Virus record (IMG/VR): IMGVR_UViG_3300027861_000017
Location: 27,136-91,135 of that record
DNA from: a virus
DNA: 64,000 nucleotides
Direction: 5' to 3' (one strand)
Below, one piece after another: positions 47,518-55,767 of this stretch. Positions within the stretch are counted from its first letter, which is position 1; the number at the start of each line of letters is the position of its first letter. Under the pieces are notes generated by a model. It saw only the letters and a list, made by a program, of their open reading frames with translations. It had not been told where the DNA came from and searched no databases. The translations under genes and the position numbers were made by a program.

Positions 47518-47603
47518 TGGCGGCAAAGCCCAGAATCGAACTGGGACAAGTTTTACCTTGGACGGTTTAGCAAACCGCTGGATTACCATTCTCCCACTTT
47601 GCC
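47518..47603 (-). tRNA. tRNA-Ser (GCU)
   Basis: Acceptor GGCAAAG/CTTTGCC, anticodon stem GCGGT/ACCGT, loop TTGCTAA (GCT), long variable arm, T arm CCCAG TTCGATT CTGGG, G73 and encoded CCA. Ends one base after the next gene's stop codon. Confidence 0.95.
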
Positions 47604-47792
47604 TTATTTCCTCAACTCTATTAATGCCTGAGACAGATCCATACTAGCTCTCTTAAGAGAAGCGGTTTCCTTGCAACCCCATTTTAATGCTGATTTGTCA
47701 CTTTCTATTCTCTTTTTTAATATATTAAGCTTATCCATAAATCTTTCTATCTCATCCTCAACTTCTAATATATTATACTCAGTTATCCCCAT
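47604..47792 (-). CDS. Coiled-coil protein (62 aa)
   Basis: MGITEYNILEVEDEIERFMD, KLNILKKRIESDK, SLKRASMDLSQALIELRK. Directly upstream of tRNA-Ser, with no gap. Confidence 0.6.
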   Translation of the reverse strand: MGITEYNILEVEDEIERFMDKLNILKKRIESDKSALKWGCKETASLKRASMDLSQALIELRK

Positions 47793-47967
47793 TCTTTATC
47801 TCCTCCTGATATTCATAGCAAAGCTCACCCTTCCTCACTGAAAACACATCGCTTAACACGCATGCAGTTTCTAAGTGCGGGAATTTCCAATACTTGCAAG
47901 TTTTATTACAATCAACAAGCTCCTTCCCCTCTAGCTTGTTAAGTTTATCATTAATTAAGTGTGCCAT
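47779..47967 (-). CDS. Cys-containing small protein (62 aa)
   Basis: LVDCNKTCKYWKFPHLETAC VLSDV, GELCYEY: a four-Cys set repeated in phage proteins of the CxxxCKYW type, possible zinc. Confidence 0.65.
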   Translation of the reverse strand: MAHLINDKLNKLEGKELVDCNKTCKYWKFPHLETACVLSDVFSVRKGELCYEYQEEIKNGDN

Positions 47968-47976
47968 CTCTCCCCC

Positions 47977-48153
47977 TTAATCTCTATCTAATGCTCCTTG
48001 CGCAATTCTTATACACTCCTTGTATATTTCTATCATCTCTTCTATATTATCCTTATTTTTACGGGCGGTGTCAAGTCCTTTTTGAGCTTGCGCCAATAAT
48101 TCTTTTATTGCCATTGTCTTACTATCACATTCACAGTTAGAACATCCACTCAT
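47977..48153 (-). CDS. Small Cys/helical protein (58 aa)
   Basis: MSGCSNCECDSKTMAIKELL, AQKGLDTARKNK, CIRIAQGALDRD. CxxCxC at the start then one helix. SD GGGAGACTAAT. Confidence 0.65.
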   Translation of the reverse strand: MSGCSNCECDSKTMAIKELLAQAQKGLDTARKNKDNIEEMIEIYKECIRIAQGALDRD

Positions 48154-48164
48154 ATTAGTCTCCC

Positions 48165-48350
48165 TTATTGAAATTCATCATCAATGTAATTTTGAAATAG
48201 TTTCATATTCATAGGTTCCCACTTAGTGTCAATTAATGATACTCCAGGGACATAACATTGACATGGACAGGATGTTGGATTGTCCTCTTCATCCTCTACG
48301 ACCAAAACACATAAATTTTCACAGTAATCACATCTATAAATTGTTTTCAC
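48165..48350 (-). CDS. Cys-rich protein (61 aa)
   Basis: IYRCDYCENLCVLVVEDEED NPTSCPCQCYVPG: zinc ribbon-like. Ends FQNYIDDEFQ. Overlaps the upstream HNH-like gene. Confidence 0.65.
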   Translation of the reverse strand: MKTIYRCDYCENLCVLVVEDEEDNPTSCPCQCYVPGVSLIDTKWEPMNMKLFQNYIDDEFQ

Positions 48351-48654
48351 TTATGTACTCCGTTTGATAATCTATGATTTTCATTTTGATATCTATATTA
48401 TGTTTATCCCAAAAACTAAATCCAGTGTCGTGTCTTTCTCTGTGATGTTTATTGCACATTGGAACAGATCTAGTGTCGTCGCATTTAATGCTAGTTCCAC
48501 CACCTTTAAATTTCTCATGATGGGCATTGGACTGTGGCGATCTTTTACATATTAAACATGGCTTACCCCTTATAAAGTCAAGATAATCCTCAGATCTAAA
48601 TATCTTTACTTTTGGTTGGGGGTTGAAATGTAAGTCTCTAATCCATCTATCCAT
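48334..48654 (-). CDS. HNH-like nuclease of the DUF968 type (106 aa)
   Basis: YLDFIRGKPCLICKRSPQSN AHHEKFKGGGTSIKCDDTRS VPMCNKHHRERHDTG: CxxC, AHH, VP.C..HH..RH, the set of small phage HNH nucleases linked to recombination. FW...HNIDIKMKI follows. Probably a Holliday-junction or ssDNA-acting nuclease; role inferred. Confidence 0.8.
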   Translation of the reverse strand: MDRWIRDLHFNPQPKVKIFRSEDYLDFIRGKPCLICKRSPQSNAHHEKFKGGGTSIKCDDTRSVPMCNKHHRERHDTGFSFWDKHNIDIKMKIIDYQTEYISENNL

Positions 48655-48895
48655 TTAGCACCATATACTTGATATAATTCAAAACGTATCTAAATATGTT
48701 TCTGTCATTCCATTCACGTACAGCTCGTGTGCTATAATCATACCACTTAGAGGCGAATCCGCACCCATCGTTATTCATATCACACATAACTATGAACTGA
48801 TAAGATATGTGTTTTCTGTCTTTACATTCCGTTGAATCGAAAAGAGCTGGTGATTTAATTGTCCCACATTTGGGACATGGTTTTAAATTATTCAC
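48647..48895 (-). CDS. Lar-like protein (82 aa)
   Basis: LKPCPKCGTIKSPALFDS, IVMCDMNNDGCGFASKW, STRAVREWNDRNIF: Lar-family layout with CPKCG. Second of three copies; C-terminus adds RYVLNYIKYMVLNG. Confidence 0.75.
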   Translation of the reverse strand: MNNLKPCPKCGTIKSPALFDSTECKDRKHISYQFIVMCDMNNDGCGFASKWYDYSTRAVREWNDRNIFRYVLNYIKYMVLNG

Positions 48896-49169
48896 CTTTA
48901 ACTGTTTTCTCGTTATTCCTAGTATTCCATTTTTTTATAACGCCTTCTTTGGTTCCAGCTCCAATCTGAGCATCGCACCCTCCAAACCTAGAATTACATA
49001 AAACATAAAACCTTATTTCATCATTATTATCGTAAGAACCTCCTCGTGACATATAAACAGGAGCCTCGCAAGATCCACAAAAAGGACATTTATTTATACC
49101 TAAATATTCATTTTCTATTCCGTTTTGTTCTCTTCTCAATCCTTGCCCACTATTAAAATAACTCATCAT
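48888..49169 (-). CDS. Lar-like protein (93 aa)
   Basis: INKCPFCGSCEAPVYMSRGG, YVLCNSRFGGCDAQIG, EGVIKKWNTRNNEK: third Lar-like copy, next to the second. Longer N-terminus than usual. Confidence 0.75.
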   Translation of the reverse strand: MMSYFNSGQGLRREQNGIENEYLGINKCPFCGSCEAPVYMSRGGSYDNNDEIRFYVLCNSRFGGCDAQIGAGTKEGVIKKWNTRNNEKTVKGE

Positions 49170-49510
49170 TCCCCCTTAGCTGTTTTCTCGTTATGACATG
49201 CTCTACACAATGATTCTAGATTATTCCAATCATATAGTAAGTCTACATCTCCATTATGTTTAATCTTATGGTGAACGTCTTTTACTGGAGTTACATGGCC
49301 ATTTCTGAGGCATTCCTCACAAAGAGGGTGTGCTTCGACATATCTATTCCGTAGCTTCTGCCATCTAGTTCCATACCCTCTATCCGTAGCTGTTCCTCTT
49401 TGTTTCTCATATCTACCGTTGATAATCTTATCGTGTTCTTCGCAATATCCATTATCTACTAGTTCGGGGCAGCCTGGGTATCTGCATGGTTTCTGGGGTT
49501 TGGTTGGCAT
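49166..49510 (-). CDS. HNH endonuclease (114 aa)
   Basis: N-terminal zinc part KPCRYPGCPELVDNGYCEEH, then RWQKLRNRYVEAHPLCEECL, VTPVKDVHHKIKHNGDVDLL YDWNNLESLCRACHNEKT: standard phage HNH with both CxxC pairs. Often encoded near terminase; here near replication genes. Confidence 0.92.
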   Translation of the reverse strand: MPTKPQKPCRYPGCPELVDNGYCEEHDKIINGRYEKQRGTATDRGYGTRWQKLRNRYVEAHPLCEECLRNGHVTPVKDVHHKIKHNGDVDLLYDWNNLESLCRACHNEKTAKGE

Positions 49511-49513
49511 ATG

Positions 49514-49981
49514 TTACTCCTCTAAATCAATATGTATATATTGTATATTACACTCATCTAGAACTTCTTTAGATTCAGGGTATATGGCGGGAGAAACACC
49601 CCCATAGTAGACTGTTGTTATTCCGGCGTTCACTATAGCTCTAGCACACATAACACAAGGGAATCCTGTACAATATAAGACTGAATCTTTAATCGAGGTT
49701 CCACTATATGCAGCAGATATTATCGCATTCACTTCACTATGAATACTCTCACAGGCCTCATACCTCTCACCAGACGGTATGTTTAGTTTTTCCCTGATGC
49801 ATCCAGTTTCAGTGCAATGTTTATATCCAGACGCAGACCCATTATATCCTGTCGTCAAGATTCTATTATCTTTAACGATGATAGATCCATGCTGCCGTCT
49901 AATACATGTTGATCTCTTGGAGACTAGATAAGCCATCTCCATAAAATATTTATTCCAACTTATCCTGCTTTGAATAGTCAC
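49514..49981 (-). CDS. dcd: Deoxycytidylate deaminase
   Basis: ISWNKYFMEMAYLVSKRSTC at the start, HSEVNAIISAAYSG (zinc His and catalytic Glu, ~residue 80) and CTGFPCVMCARAIVNAGI (two zinc Cys, ~105): dCMP deaminase. Turns dCMP into dUMP, the substrate of thymidylate synthase, whose homologue lies at 31 kb. Start GTG is weak, but the N-terminus is typical. (Symbol follows common usage for the function.). Confidence 0.93.
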   Translation of the reverse strand: MTIQSRISWNKYFMEMAYLVSKRSTCIRRQHGSIIVKDNRILTTGYNGSASGYKHCTETGCIREKLNIPSGERYEACESIHSEVNAIISAAYSGTSIKDSVLYCTGFPCVMCARAIVNAGITTVYYGGVSPAIYPESKEVLDECNIQYIHIDLEE

Positions 49982-50276
49982 CTGATTTTAAAAACCTCTT
50001 TACGTATCTCTTAAAACATGTTTGTAATTTGACACATGTTTGTGTGTACATCTTCTCTGTTCTGTAGAATTCCCTAAGCGTATCTTCTACATCGTATAAA
50101 CATAAATACATGTCTGCTAATTCTATAAACCCATCTTCGCTAATAGAATATTTGTAAGGCTCACAAGATAACCATAACCCTACATTGTGATAAAATTTCT
50201 CGTTCTTTAATGGGCATGGTCTTACGTTACAATCCATACTCCCGTTATACAAACACTTCCTTTTCCTCTTTGTCAT
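49950..50276 (-). CDS. Cys-containing hypothetical protein (108 aa)
   Basis: MTKRKRKCLYNGSMDCNVRP CPLKNEKFYHN, LSCEPYKYS, then a helical part with TQTCVKLQTCFKRYVKRFLK. Its GGGGG SD is buried in the hairpin at 50285-50318. Confidence 0.6.
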   Translation of the reverse strand: MTKRKRKCLYNGSMDCNVRPCPLKNEKFYHNVGLWLSCEPYKYSISEDGFIELADMYLCLYDVEDTLREFYRTEKMYTQTCVKLQTCFKRYVKRFLKSGDYSKQDKLE

Positions 50277-50284
50277 ACGTACCC

Positions 50285-50318
50285 CCCCCTATGTAATTTC
50301 GCTCTTTACATTAGGGGG
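50285..50318 (-). promoter_or_regulatory. Hairpin hiding the SD of 49950-50276
   Basis: CCCCCTAATGTAA pairs with TTACATAGGGGG, 12 bp with one bulge. The G run is the only SD of the next gene, so the hairpin may block translation until opened. Confidence 0.6.
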
Positions 50319-50326
50319 AATATAAC

Positions 50327-50656
50327 CTAATTTTGTAGGTTTTTTCTTAATGTTTCTCTATATTTTTTTATTATCTTATTAATGTAGGGTTGAGAAAGTC
50401 CAAGTATATCAGCTATTTGCTGTTGAGTTTTTCTAAATTTGCCACCCTTTAAAAAATATTCAAAAATAATAATTTCTTCCTTATTAGTTATATTTTTAGG
50501 GTCGTCTATGTCGGAAAAAACGGCATCGTAGTCATTACTGTCATTGTATTTTACGACGCTTTCCATGGGTGGAATATAATCTTGATCAGCATACTTTTCG
50601 GCTTTCTTACACAATTCAGTGCATTTATCTCTTTTATTACATTCGTTACATAACAT
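50327..50656 (-). CDS. HTH regulator, sigma70 region-4-like (109 aa)
   Basis: N-terminal Cys set MLCNECNKRDKCTELCKKAE, then an HTH TQQQIADILGLSQPYINKII KKYRETLRKNL like sigma region 4. Might be a transcription factor for later genes. Has its own promoter. Confidence 0.75.
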   Translation of the reverse strand: MLCNECNKRDKCTELCKKAEKYADQDYIPPMESVVKYNDSNDYDAVFSDIDDPKNITNKEEIIIFEYFLKGGKFRKTQQQIADILGLSQPYINKIIKKYRETLRKNLQN

Positions 50657-50678
50657 GAAATCACCTACCTTTTATCGG

Positions 50679-50707
50679 CATATAACATATTTTTAGAACA
50701 ATGTCAA
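50679..50707 (-). promoter_or_regulatory. Sigma70-type promoter for the HTH regulator
   Basis: TTGACA, 17 bases, TATATG with TGT before it, then AAAAGGTAGGTG before the ATG at 50656. Confidence 0.7.
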
Positions 50708-51162
50708 TTTTTATTTATCATTTCTATTGCAATTTTATTATATTTATTTCTTAAACCCTCTGTATTAAAATTATAATTAACTTCTTCTAATATAAAAATC
50801 ATAAATTTTAAAACGGAAATAGAAGCCCTCATTGGGAATATACTAACAACTTTATCTATAATTATTAAAATATAATAATCTAATATATTATCCCAGTTTT
50901 TTTTCTTTTTACATTTATTAACATACAGTTTGTTATAATTCTTAATTGTTATCCACTCATCTTTAGCGTCTAGAATTACCTTATATGGATTATTGTCAAT
51001 ATTTACCATTCCGAATAAATCGTTAACTATTATTAACCCAAGCTTATGTAATATATTGTTGATTTTTATCACGCCATGACATTGATAGAATATATCTTCA
51101 CTAATATATTCATTGGTATTTAATAACTCATCTAAGATATTACTTCCGTCACTAATGATCAT
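50704..51162 (-). CDS. Hypothetical protein, strongly AT-rich (152 aa)
   Basis: Ile/Asn/Lys-rich (NNILHKLGLIIVNDLFGMVN; YNKLYVNKCKKKKNWDNIL; MRASISVLKFMIFILEE). Composition is more AT-rich than its neighbours, perhaps a recent arrival. No family seen. Confidence 0.6.
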   Translation of the reverse strand: MIISDGSNILDELLNTNEYISEDIFYQCHGVIKINNILHKLGLIIVNDLFGMVNIDNNPYKVILDAKDEWITIKNYNKLYVNKCKKKKNWDNILDYYILIIIDKVVSIFPMRASISVLKFMIFILEEVNYNFNTEGLRNKYNKIAIEMINKN

Positions 51163-51653
51163 TTTTCATATATCTCAAAATAAGCTACAGCTAATGCGAA
51201 GGCTTGCCAAATATCAGCTCGGAATCCATAAAAAAATCCAGGAGCTTTCTTCGTGCCTTTACCATAATTCTTTTGTCCATATGCAAATCTATCTATCAGG
51301 GCTTGTTTTATGACTTTATCATTTATCTTGGGGCCACCAGCACCGGTTAAAGCTATCCTTACATCATTTCTGGATATATATACCACCTTACCACCTTGAC
51401 CCTCCCATGATTCCTGGAACCTACCAGACCATAAGAGTGTATCTCTGGTGGTTTTACCCATAGTATAAGGATTAATTTTCTCTATAACTAATACGGTTTT
51501 AAAATCTTTGAGTGTGGCATTCTTCAACTTATTCCTAAGACATCTTATAATTATCTCATTAGATTCTTTGTTCTTGTTTATAATATGTTTATTATCCCAC
51601 GTAACATATCCAGATTCGGTAGTGCCTGGGTCTATTGCTATTATCTCTGTCAT
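51159..51653 (-). CDS. RuvC-like Holliday-junction resolvase (164 aa)
   Basis: MTEIIAIDPGTTESGYVTWD (first Asp), VLVIEKINPYTMGKTTRDTL (Glu), ... FRADIWQAFALAVAYFE (last Asp): RuvC-type RNase H fold with the catalytic acidic set at residues ~7, ~62 and ~150. Cuts recombination or replication junctions before packaging. SD GGAGGCAG. Confidence 0.85.
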   Translation of the reverse strand: MTEIIAIDPGTTESGYVTWDNKHIINKNKESNEIIIRCLRNKLKNATLKDFKTVLVIEKINPYTMGKTTRDTLLWSGRFQESWEGQGGKVVYISRNDVRIALTGAGGPKINDKVIKQALIDRFAYGQKNYGKGTKKAPGFFYGFRADIWQAFALAVAYFEIYEK

Positions 51654-51889
51654 ATTGATTCTGCCTCCTTCCAATAAGTGCAATTGTAACACATTGGATC
51701 ATAAGGTGATGAGTCACCTTGTTGTTCTGTGTAACTGAACCCCCATGGGGATTTGGCGTTTATTATTTTTAATTTAGCCCTTTTCTCACACGAACTTCTT
51801 TGTATTATAGCGTTACCAAATCTTTTAGTGCATTTAATGTAATCGTGTTTCTTTACAAATTCGTCTATCTGTTCTTGTGTTATTGTCAT
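51650..51889 (-). CDS. Cys-containing hypothetical protein (79 aa)
   Basis: MTITQEQIDEFVKKHDYIKC TKRFGNAIIQRSSCEKRAKL, then DPMCYNCTYWKEAESI. Similar to zinc-type phage proteins with CYNC.YW. Confidence 0.65.
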   Translation of the reverse strand: MTITQEQIDEFVKKHDYIKCTKRFGNAIIQRSSCEKRAKLKIINAKSPWGFSYTEQQGDSSPYDPMCYNCTYWKEAESI

Positions 51890-51929
51890 AAAATCTCCAT
51901 CATATTAATTTTAAATCCAATATCTCCCT

Positions 51930-52307
51930 TCAAGGAGAGATCGCAATTCTTCCAAGGTGTGTGAATCCTAATTCATTTCTATACACATGAAACATTGCGT
52001 CGGTTATTCTAAATCTACCCATTATGTGTTGCTTAGTCATTTCTACAAATCCGTTCTCATCCATAACATTTATAATCTTACGCTTACTATCTTCTTTTCT
52101 TTGAGTCGCTGCCTTATTTGTCTTAGTGTCTCTCGGAATTCCTATTTCATTCATTTTTTCCCGAAGTGTGTATGAGCTTATTCCTAAATAATCCGCATAT
52201 ACTTCCATATCACCAAATATGCTGTAATCAGTTCTTAACATTTCCTCAACGGAGTCGAATTTTAAAAAAACAGCCCACTCCTCCCATTCCTCGTTATGTA
52301 TCGTCAT
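51930..52307 (-). CDS. HTH-like phage protein (125 aa)
   Basis: Two possible HTH units: YADYLGISSYTLREKMNEIG and MTKQHIMGRFRITDAMFHVY. May be a regulator. SD GGAGGTAGATAAAT. Confidence 0.6.
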   Translation of the reverse strand: MTIHNEEWEEWAVFLKFDSVEEMLRTDYSIFGDMEVYADYLGISSYTLREKMNEIGIPRDTKTNKAATQRKEDSKRKIINVMDENGFVEMTKQHIMGRFRITDAMFHVYRNELGFTHLGRIAISP

Positions 52308-52329
52308 ATTTATCTACCTCCTTGAATTA

Positions 52330-53352
52330 TTAATGTGCCATCCTATCATATTCCCTTAATTCAGAATGGACACTCAGGTGTTCGGTTACTAGCGTCTTAA
52401 CCGCTTCTCTTCGTTTATTAGACCATTTGAAGTGCCTAGCTATACGCTCCACCATATCCCCACCAAGATAGTCGTGATAATAAAAATGAGAATAACCCTT
52501 TTTCTCAAATGCAACAAACGGCTTGGCTATATCGTGCAATAAAGCAGCCCACCTCATATTAATATCCAGAGGAGTGGCATCTACTGTTAACTTAGTATGT
52601 GTCCATAGGTCATATTGGTGATGTTCGTTATTTTGATCATAACCATCTTGGATGGACAGTTCAGGTAGTATAAATTTAAACAATCCAGTATCCATTAGGA
52701 TATCTAATCCAGCAATAGGGTTATTCGACATTAATATCTTATCTAACTCCTGCATCCAGCGTTCTTTGGATATATGTAGGATTTTATAGGCGCACTTTTT
52801 AATATACCCATAAAGGTATTGGTCAACCTCAAACCCTAATTGCGAGCCAAATCTGGCACACCTGAGCATCCTTAAGGAGTCTTCCTTGATCCTCTTCTTG
52901 GGTTCACCAACAGCTTTAATGTTACCAGTCATAATATCTATTCTACCGTGATGTGGATCTATAAATCTACCATCTCTATACGCTATAGCATTCATAGTAA
53001 AATCACGTCTAGATAGATCTGCCGTTATATCCTGTACAAACTCAACTTCCGGTTTTCTGTTATTGTGAGAATAGGTCTCGGTTCTAAAGGTGGTAATCTC
53101 TACATCATGTCCAAACACTTTACAACCTAAAGTACCAAACCTTTTCCCTATATCGTAAGCCTTCCTGTTGTCGCCATGCTCATTTTTAGATTGCCTAATG
53201 AGGCTTTCTATTTCGTTTGGAGTGTGTGGGCAGCAGAAATCATAATCCTTAGGTTCCCTGTCCAGTAATATATCTCTTACAGAACCACCAACAAGATAAA
53301 CTGGGGATAATATGCTTTTAACTTCTTTATATATCTCCTCGTATTCCTTCAC
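52330..53352 (-). CDS. CCA-adding-type tRNA nucleotidyltransferase (340 aa)
   Basis: VYLVGGSVRDILLDREPKDY DF (GGSVRD and DxD of class II), DLSRRDFTMNAIAYRDGRFI, EDSLRMLRCARFGSQLGF, then an HD-like part MRWAALLHDIAKPFVAFEKK and EHLSVHSELR. Adds or repairs CCA. Fits the phage's tRNAs that lack encoded CCA. GTG start overlaps the stop of the upstream gene (GTGA), SD AAGGAGG. Confidence 0.93.
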   Translation of the reverse strand: MKEYEEIYKEVKSILSPVYLVGGSVRDILLDREPKDYDFCCPHTPNEIESLIRQSKNEHGDNRKAYDIGKRFGTLGCKVFGHDVEITTFRTETYSHNNRKPEVEFVQDITADLSRRDFTMNAIAYRDGRFIDPHHGRIDIMTGNIKAVGEPKKRIKEDSLRMLRCARFGSQLGFEVDQYLYGYIKKCAYKILHISKERWMQELDKILMSNNPIAGLDILMDTGLFKFILPELSIQDGYDQNNEHHQYDLWTHTKLTVDATPLDINMRWAALLHDIAKPFVAFEKKGYSHFYYHDYLGGDMVERIARHFKWSNKRREAVKTLVTEHLSVHSELREYDRMAH

Positions 53353-54014
53353 AGATTCATCCTCCTTATCTTAATCAGCACATCGTTTATTCTTTTGTAA
53401 TCTGGCTCATCTGGTAACGAGGTTTTAATCTCCTTAAACTCCTCATATGTAGTTGAGAATAATCTCATCATATCATTGATTTCCATGTCGCTAATATTAA
53501 ACAATATTTCTAGGTCTTCTACTTTGACATTTAATACACTATTCTCTAACAATTCCCTACCTTGTTGTAATAATCTAAAACAATGCCTAGCGTGTTGTTT
53601 GTGTCTAGTGTGTGTCTCGCCTATTTCATGTTTATTATATAACTCTTTAGCCTCATTTAGTGCATATTTCCCATATGAAAGATATATACTAGTGTGTAAA
53701 AAAGAGTCCCTAATATCAATAAGCATTTGACCTTCTCTTGTCAATGCAGTGTATTCATTTAAATACATAAGTTCTAATATTGTTGGATTACATTTAAGTG
53801 CCAATGTGAAATATTTCTCTACCTCGTGATATTTAATATCGTGAGAGTTTAAATTAGGGTTTGTCTTAAATATTGTCTTTTCACCTTTGTGTAAAGATAG
53901 AGTTTTAACAGTAGGATGAAGAAATATCCCCATCATGTCAGTATCGCTTTCTGGAGTGTCAATCCCGTAGGCCTTAGATCCTACTACTCCCTCTAAAATA
54001 ATCTTTTCATCCAT
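53349..54014 (-). CDS. Nucleotidyltransferase of the RlaP/YcgL type (221 aa)
   Basis: ILEGVVGSKAYGIDTPESDT DMMGIF carries the GS...SDxD motif; PTILELMYLNEYTAL and RHKQHARHCFRLLQQGRELL follow as in RlaP, a nucleotidyltransferase linked with RNA-ligase repair operons. Overlap with the CCA enzyme suggests an RNA-repair pair. Confidence 0.8.
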   Translation of the reverse strand: MDEKIILEGVVGSKAYGIDTPESDTDMMGIFLHPTVKTLSLHKGEKTIFKTNPNLNSHDIKYHEVEKYFTLALKCNPTILELMYLNEYTALTREGQMLIDIRDSFLHTSIYLSYGKYALNEAKELYNKHEIGETHTRHKQHARHCFRLLQQGRELLENSVLNVKVEDLEILFNISDMEINDMMRLFSTTYEEFKEIKTSLPDEPDYKRINDVLIKIRRMNL

Positions 54015-54246
54015 TATATTTATACCTCGTATTAGCAATCATGTATATTAAATTATAACCATCTCCAGGACATAACCTTAAAAACTGGATCATATAATCA
54101 CCTACACAGGTTTTATGTACTAGCGTAGCTAACATATTTTCACCATCTTCACTTCCATCTATCGGCAAAAGGAAACATTCCCCATTTTCGTTAGTGCCGC
54201 AAATCGGACAAATATCCCCTTCTGGGAACTTTTCAAAATAATCCAT
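54007..54246 (-). CDS. Cys-containing protein (79 aa)
   Basis: GDICPICGTNENGECFLLPI and HKTCVGDYMIQFLRL: four Cys/His for zinc, of a type seen in phages. Start ATG 54246 preferred to GTG two codons earlier. Confidence 0.65.
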   Translation of the reverse strand: MDYFEKFPEGDICPICGTNENGECFLLPIDGSEDGENMLATLVHKTCVGDYMIQFLRLCPGDGYNLIYMIANTRYKYNG

Positions 54247-54345
54247 ATACACCCCCTTCTTGACGTTGTTTTTAAAAACCTATACTCTGGTACCCTTTTT
54301 ATTTTTTGTGGCAGCCTCGTGGCTCCTGATAGCCTTAAATTAAAC
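54247..54345 (-). other. Intergenic, nothing assigned
   Basis: About 100 bases with A-rich and inverted AGCC/GGCT sequence. No promoter or terminator stands out. Confidence 0.3.
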
Positions 54346-54939
54346 TTAAAGGGCATATCTAACACCCCACATTAACCCATCTCGATTAAACCCAGTGGAA
54401 ACGTAAGAACTTAGGTTGGACTTGACTGAGATCCTATTTTGGTTTATCCAAGTCTTTAGTAAAACGAGTGACAATAACTCCAACTTACTAATATCTGAGT
54501 ACTTTTCCATCCTGACAGGATCATGGCTTAGGTTATTATCATCGAAACTGAATGAATATATCGTGTACAATAAAAAATAGTAATTAGTTATATATATCAG
54601 TGATTTATTATAAGTTGTCGGTTTAATGTGATATGAATCTAGTGCTATTTCAAACAACACACTACTGGCCATGTCGCCAGATGCACCAAAACCGAATTGT
54701 CTTTCTTTTGGGATATTATCAACCGATACATACCCTACATGTAAGTTATTGTTTTCTTTATGGAAAAATTTAATATCTGGATTCATATCGTAATATTCTG
54801 CGTAGGCATAGTGGCCTAATTCGTGGGTTAGAATGTGTGTGCCGTAAGCTAAGCCGATAGATCCTAGATCCTCCAGGAGAGCTGCATTGGATGTAGTAGA
54901 GAATAATAAAAAAAGTAATATAATTAAGAGTCTAGACAA
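54346..54939 (-). CDS. Exported HExxH metalloprotease-like protein (197 aa)
   Basis: Signal peptide-like start LLIILLFLLFSTTSNA with an A-x-A-like end, then THILTHELGHYAYAEYYD, a zinc-protease HExxH (HELGH) inside a helix. Hydrophobic segments near 125-140. Third zinc ligand not certain. TTG start (SD GGAG 11 bases before) at the end of the repO gene. Possible role against host envelope or in superinfection; unproven. Confidence 0.7.
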   Translation of the reverse strand: MSRLLIILLFLLFSTTSNAALLEDLGSIGLAYGTHILTHELGHYAYAEYYDMNPDIKFFHKENNNLHVGYVSVDNIPKERQFGFGASGDMASSVLFEIALDSYHIKPTTYNKSLIYITNYYFLLYTIYSFSFDDNNLSHDPVRMEKYSDISKLELLSLVLLKTWINQNRISVKSNLSSYVSTGFNRDGLMWGVRYAL

Positions 54940-55712
54940 AATTTACATACTCCTTTTCCTGGTATAAGTGTTATGTTGGTACCACCGCATCCTGGGCATG
55001 TACCGGTACCATCGTTATTTGATTCTGCTTTAAGCTCTTGCTTTAAAAAATTATTTTTAGGATCTACCTCCTCCAAAAACTTCTCCAGTCCTCTTTTCAG
55101 GAAATCCTTAAGGTTCCACTTGTAGGAGAAATAATATTTATCAGATTTTAATATTTCACAGTAATTGCATAGTGCTGAATAAATATCTTCTAATTCATAT
55201 AATTTTACCGCCTTCTTGATAGAAGATGCATATTCTGTTAAGAATATATCTTTATGCACAACTATTCCTAACTCATTCCAAAAATCAAAAATATCACTAT
55301 AAATATTCTTTTGTATAGTTTCTTTTGTATAGTTTCTTTTGTGTTCCCCTGTACTGGTTACTCCAAAACCTGAATTGGTTACTCTAGAACCTGAATCGGT
55401 TATAACCTGTTTAGGTAACTCCGTCCATAATTCGTAATCTTTTTGAAATGATGTATAGTGACCATCCCTTATTATTATATTACGTTTTTTTAATTCGTTT
55501 AATGCTCTAGAAACGTGTTGTTTCTGTATTCCGGTTATTTCATTTAACTGACTATTACTTATCCAATCGCTTTTCTTATTCCAACCATAGGTTTTCCTTA
55601 ATATACATAGCATGATTCTAGTTTGATAGGATGATAAGTTGATTTTGCACAATGCTTCCATTATCTCATTGGCTATATTAGTGAAACCATTCTCTTTTTG
55701 TGGATTTGCCAT
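54924..55712 (-). CDS. Phage replication initiator, RepO-like (262 aa)
   Basis: ENGFTNIANEIMEALCKINL SSYQTRIMLCILRKTYGW: the phage replication protein O N-terminal domain (winged helix); SQLNEITGIQKQHVSRALNE LKKRNIII follows. Middle is disordered (TDSGSRVTNSGFG), then helical, and a C-terminal zinc ribbon TCPGCGGTN...CKFCLDS. Binds the origin and recruits DnaB. Confidence 0.88.
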   Translation of the reverse strand: MANPQKENGFTNIANEIMEALCKINLSSYQTRIMLCILRKTYGWNKKSDWISNSQLNEITGIQKQHVSRALNELKKRNIIIRDGHYTSFQKDYELWTELPKQVITDSGSRVTNSGFGVTSTGEHKRNYTKETIQKNIYSDIFDFWNELGIVVHKDIFLTEYASSIKKAVKLYELEDIYSALCNYCEILKSDKYYFSYKWNLKDFLKRGLEKFLEEVDPKNNFLKQELKAESNNDGTGTCPGCGGTNITLIPGKGVCKFCLDS

Positions 55713-55767
55713 ATTTTTATCCTCTAGAAAATAAAGGTTTTATATCCTCTTCTATTTTAATTTTTTA

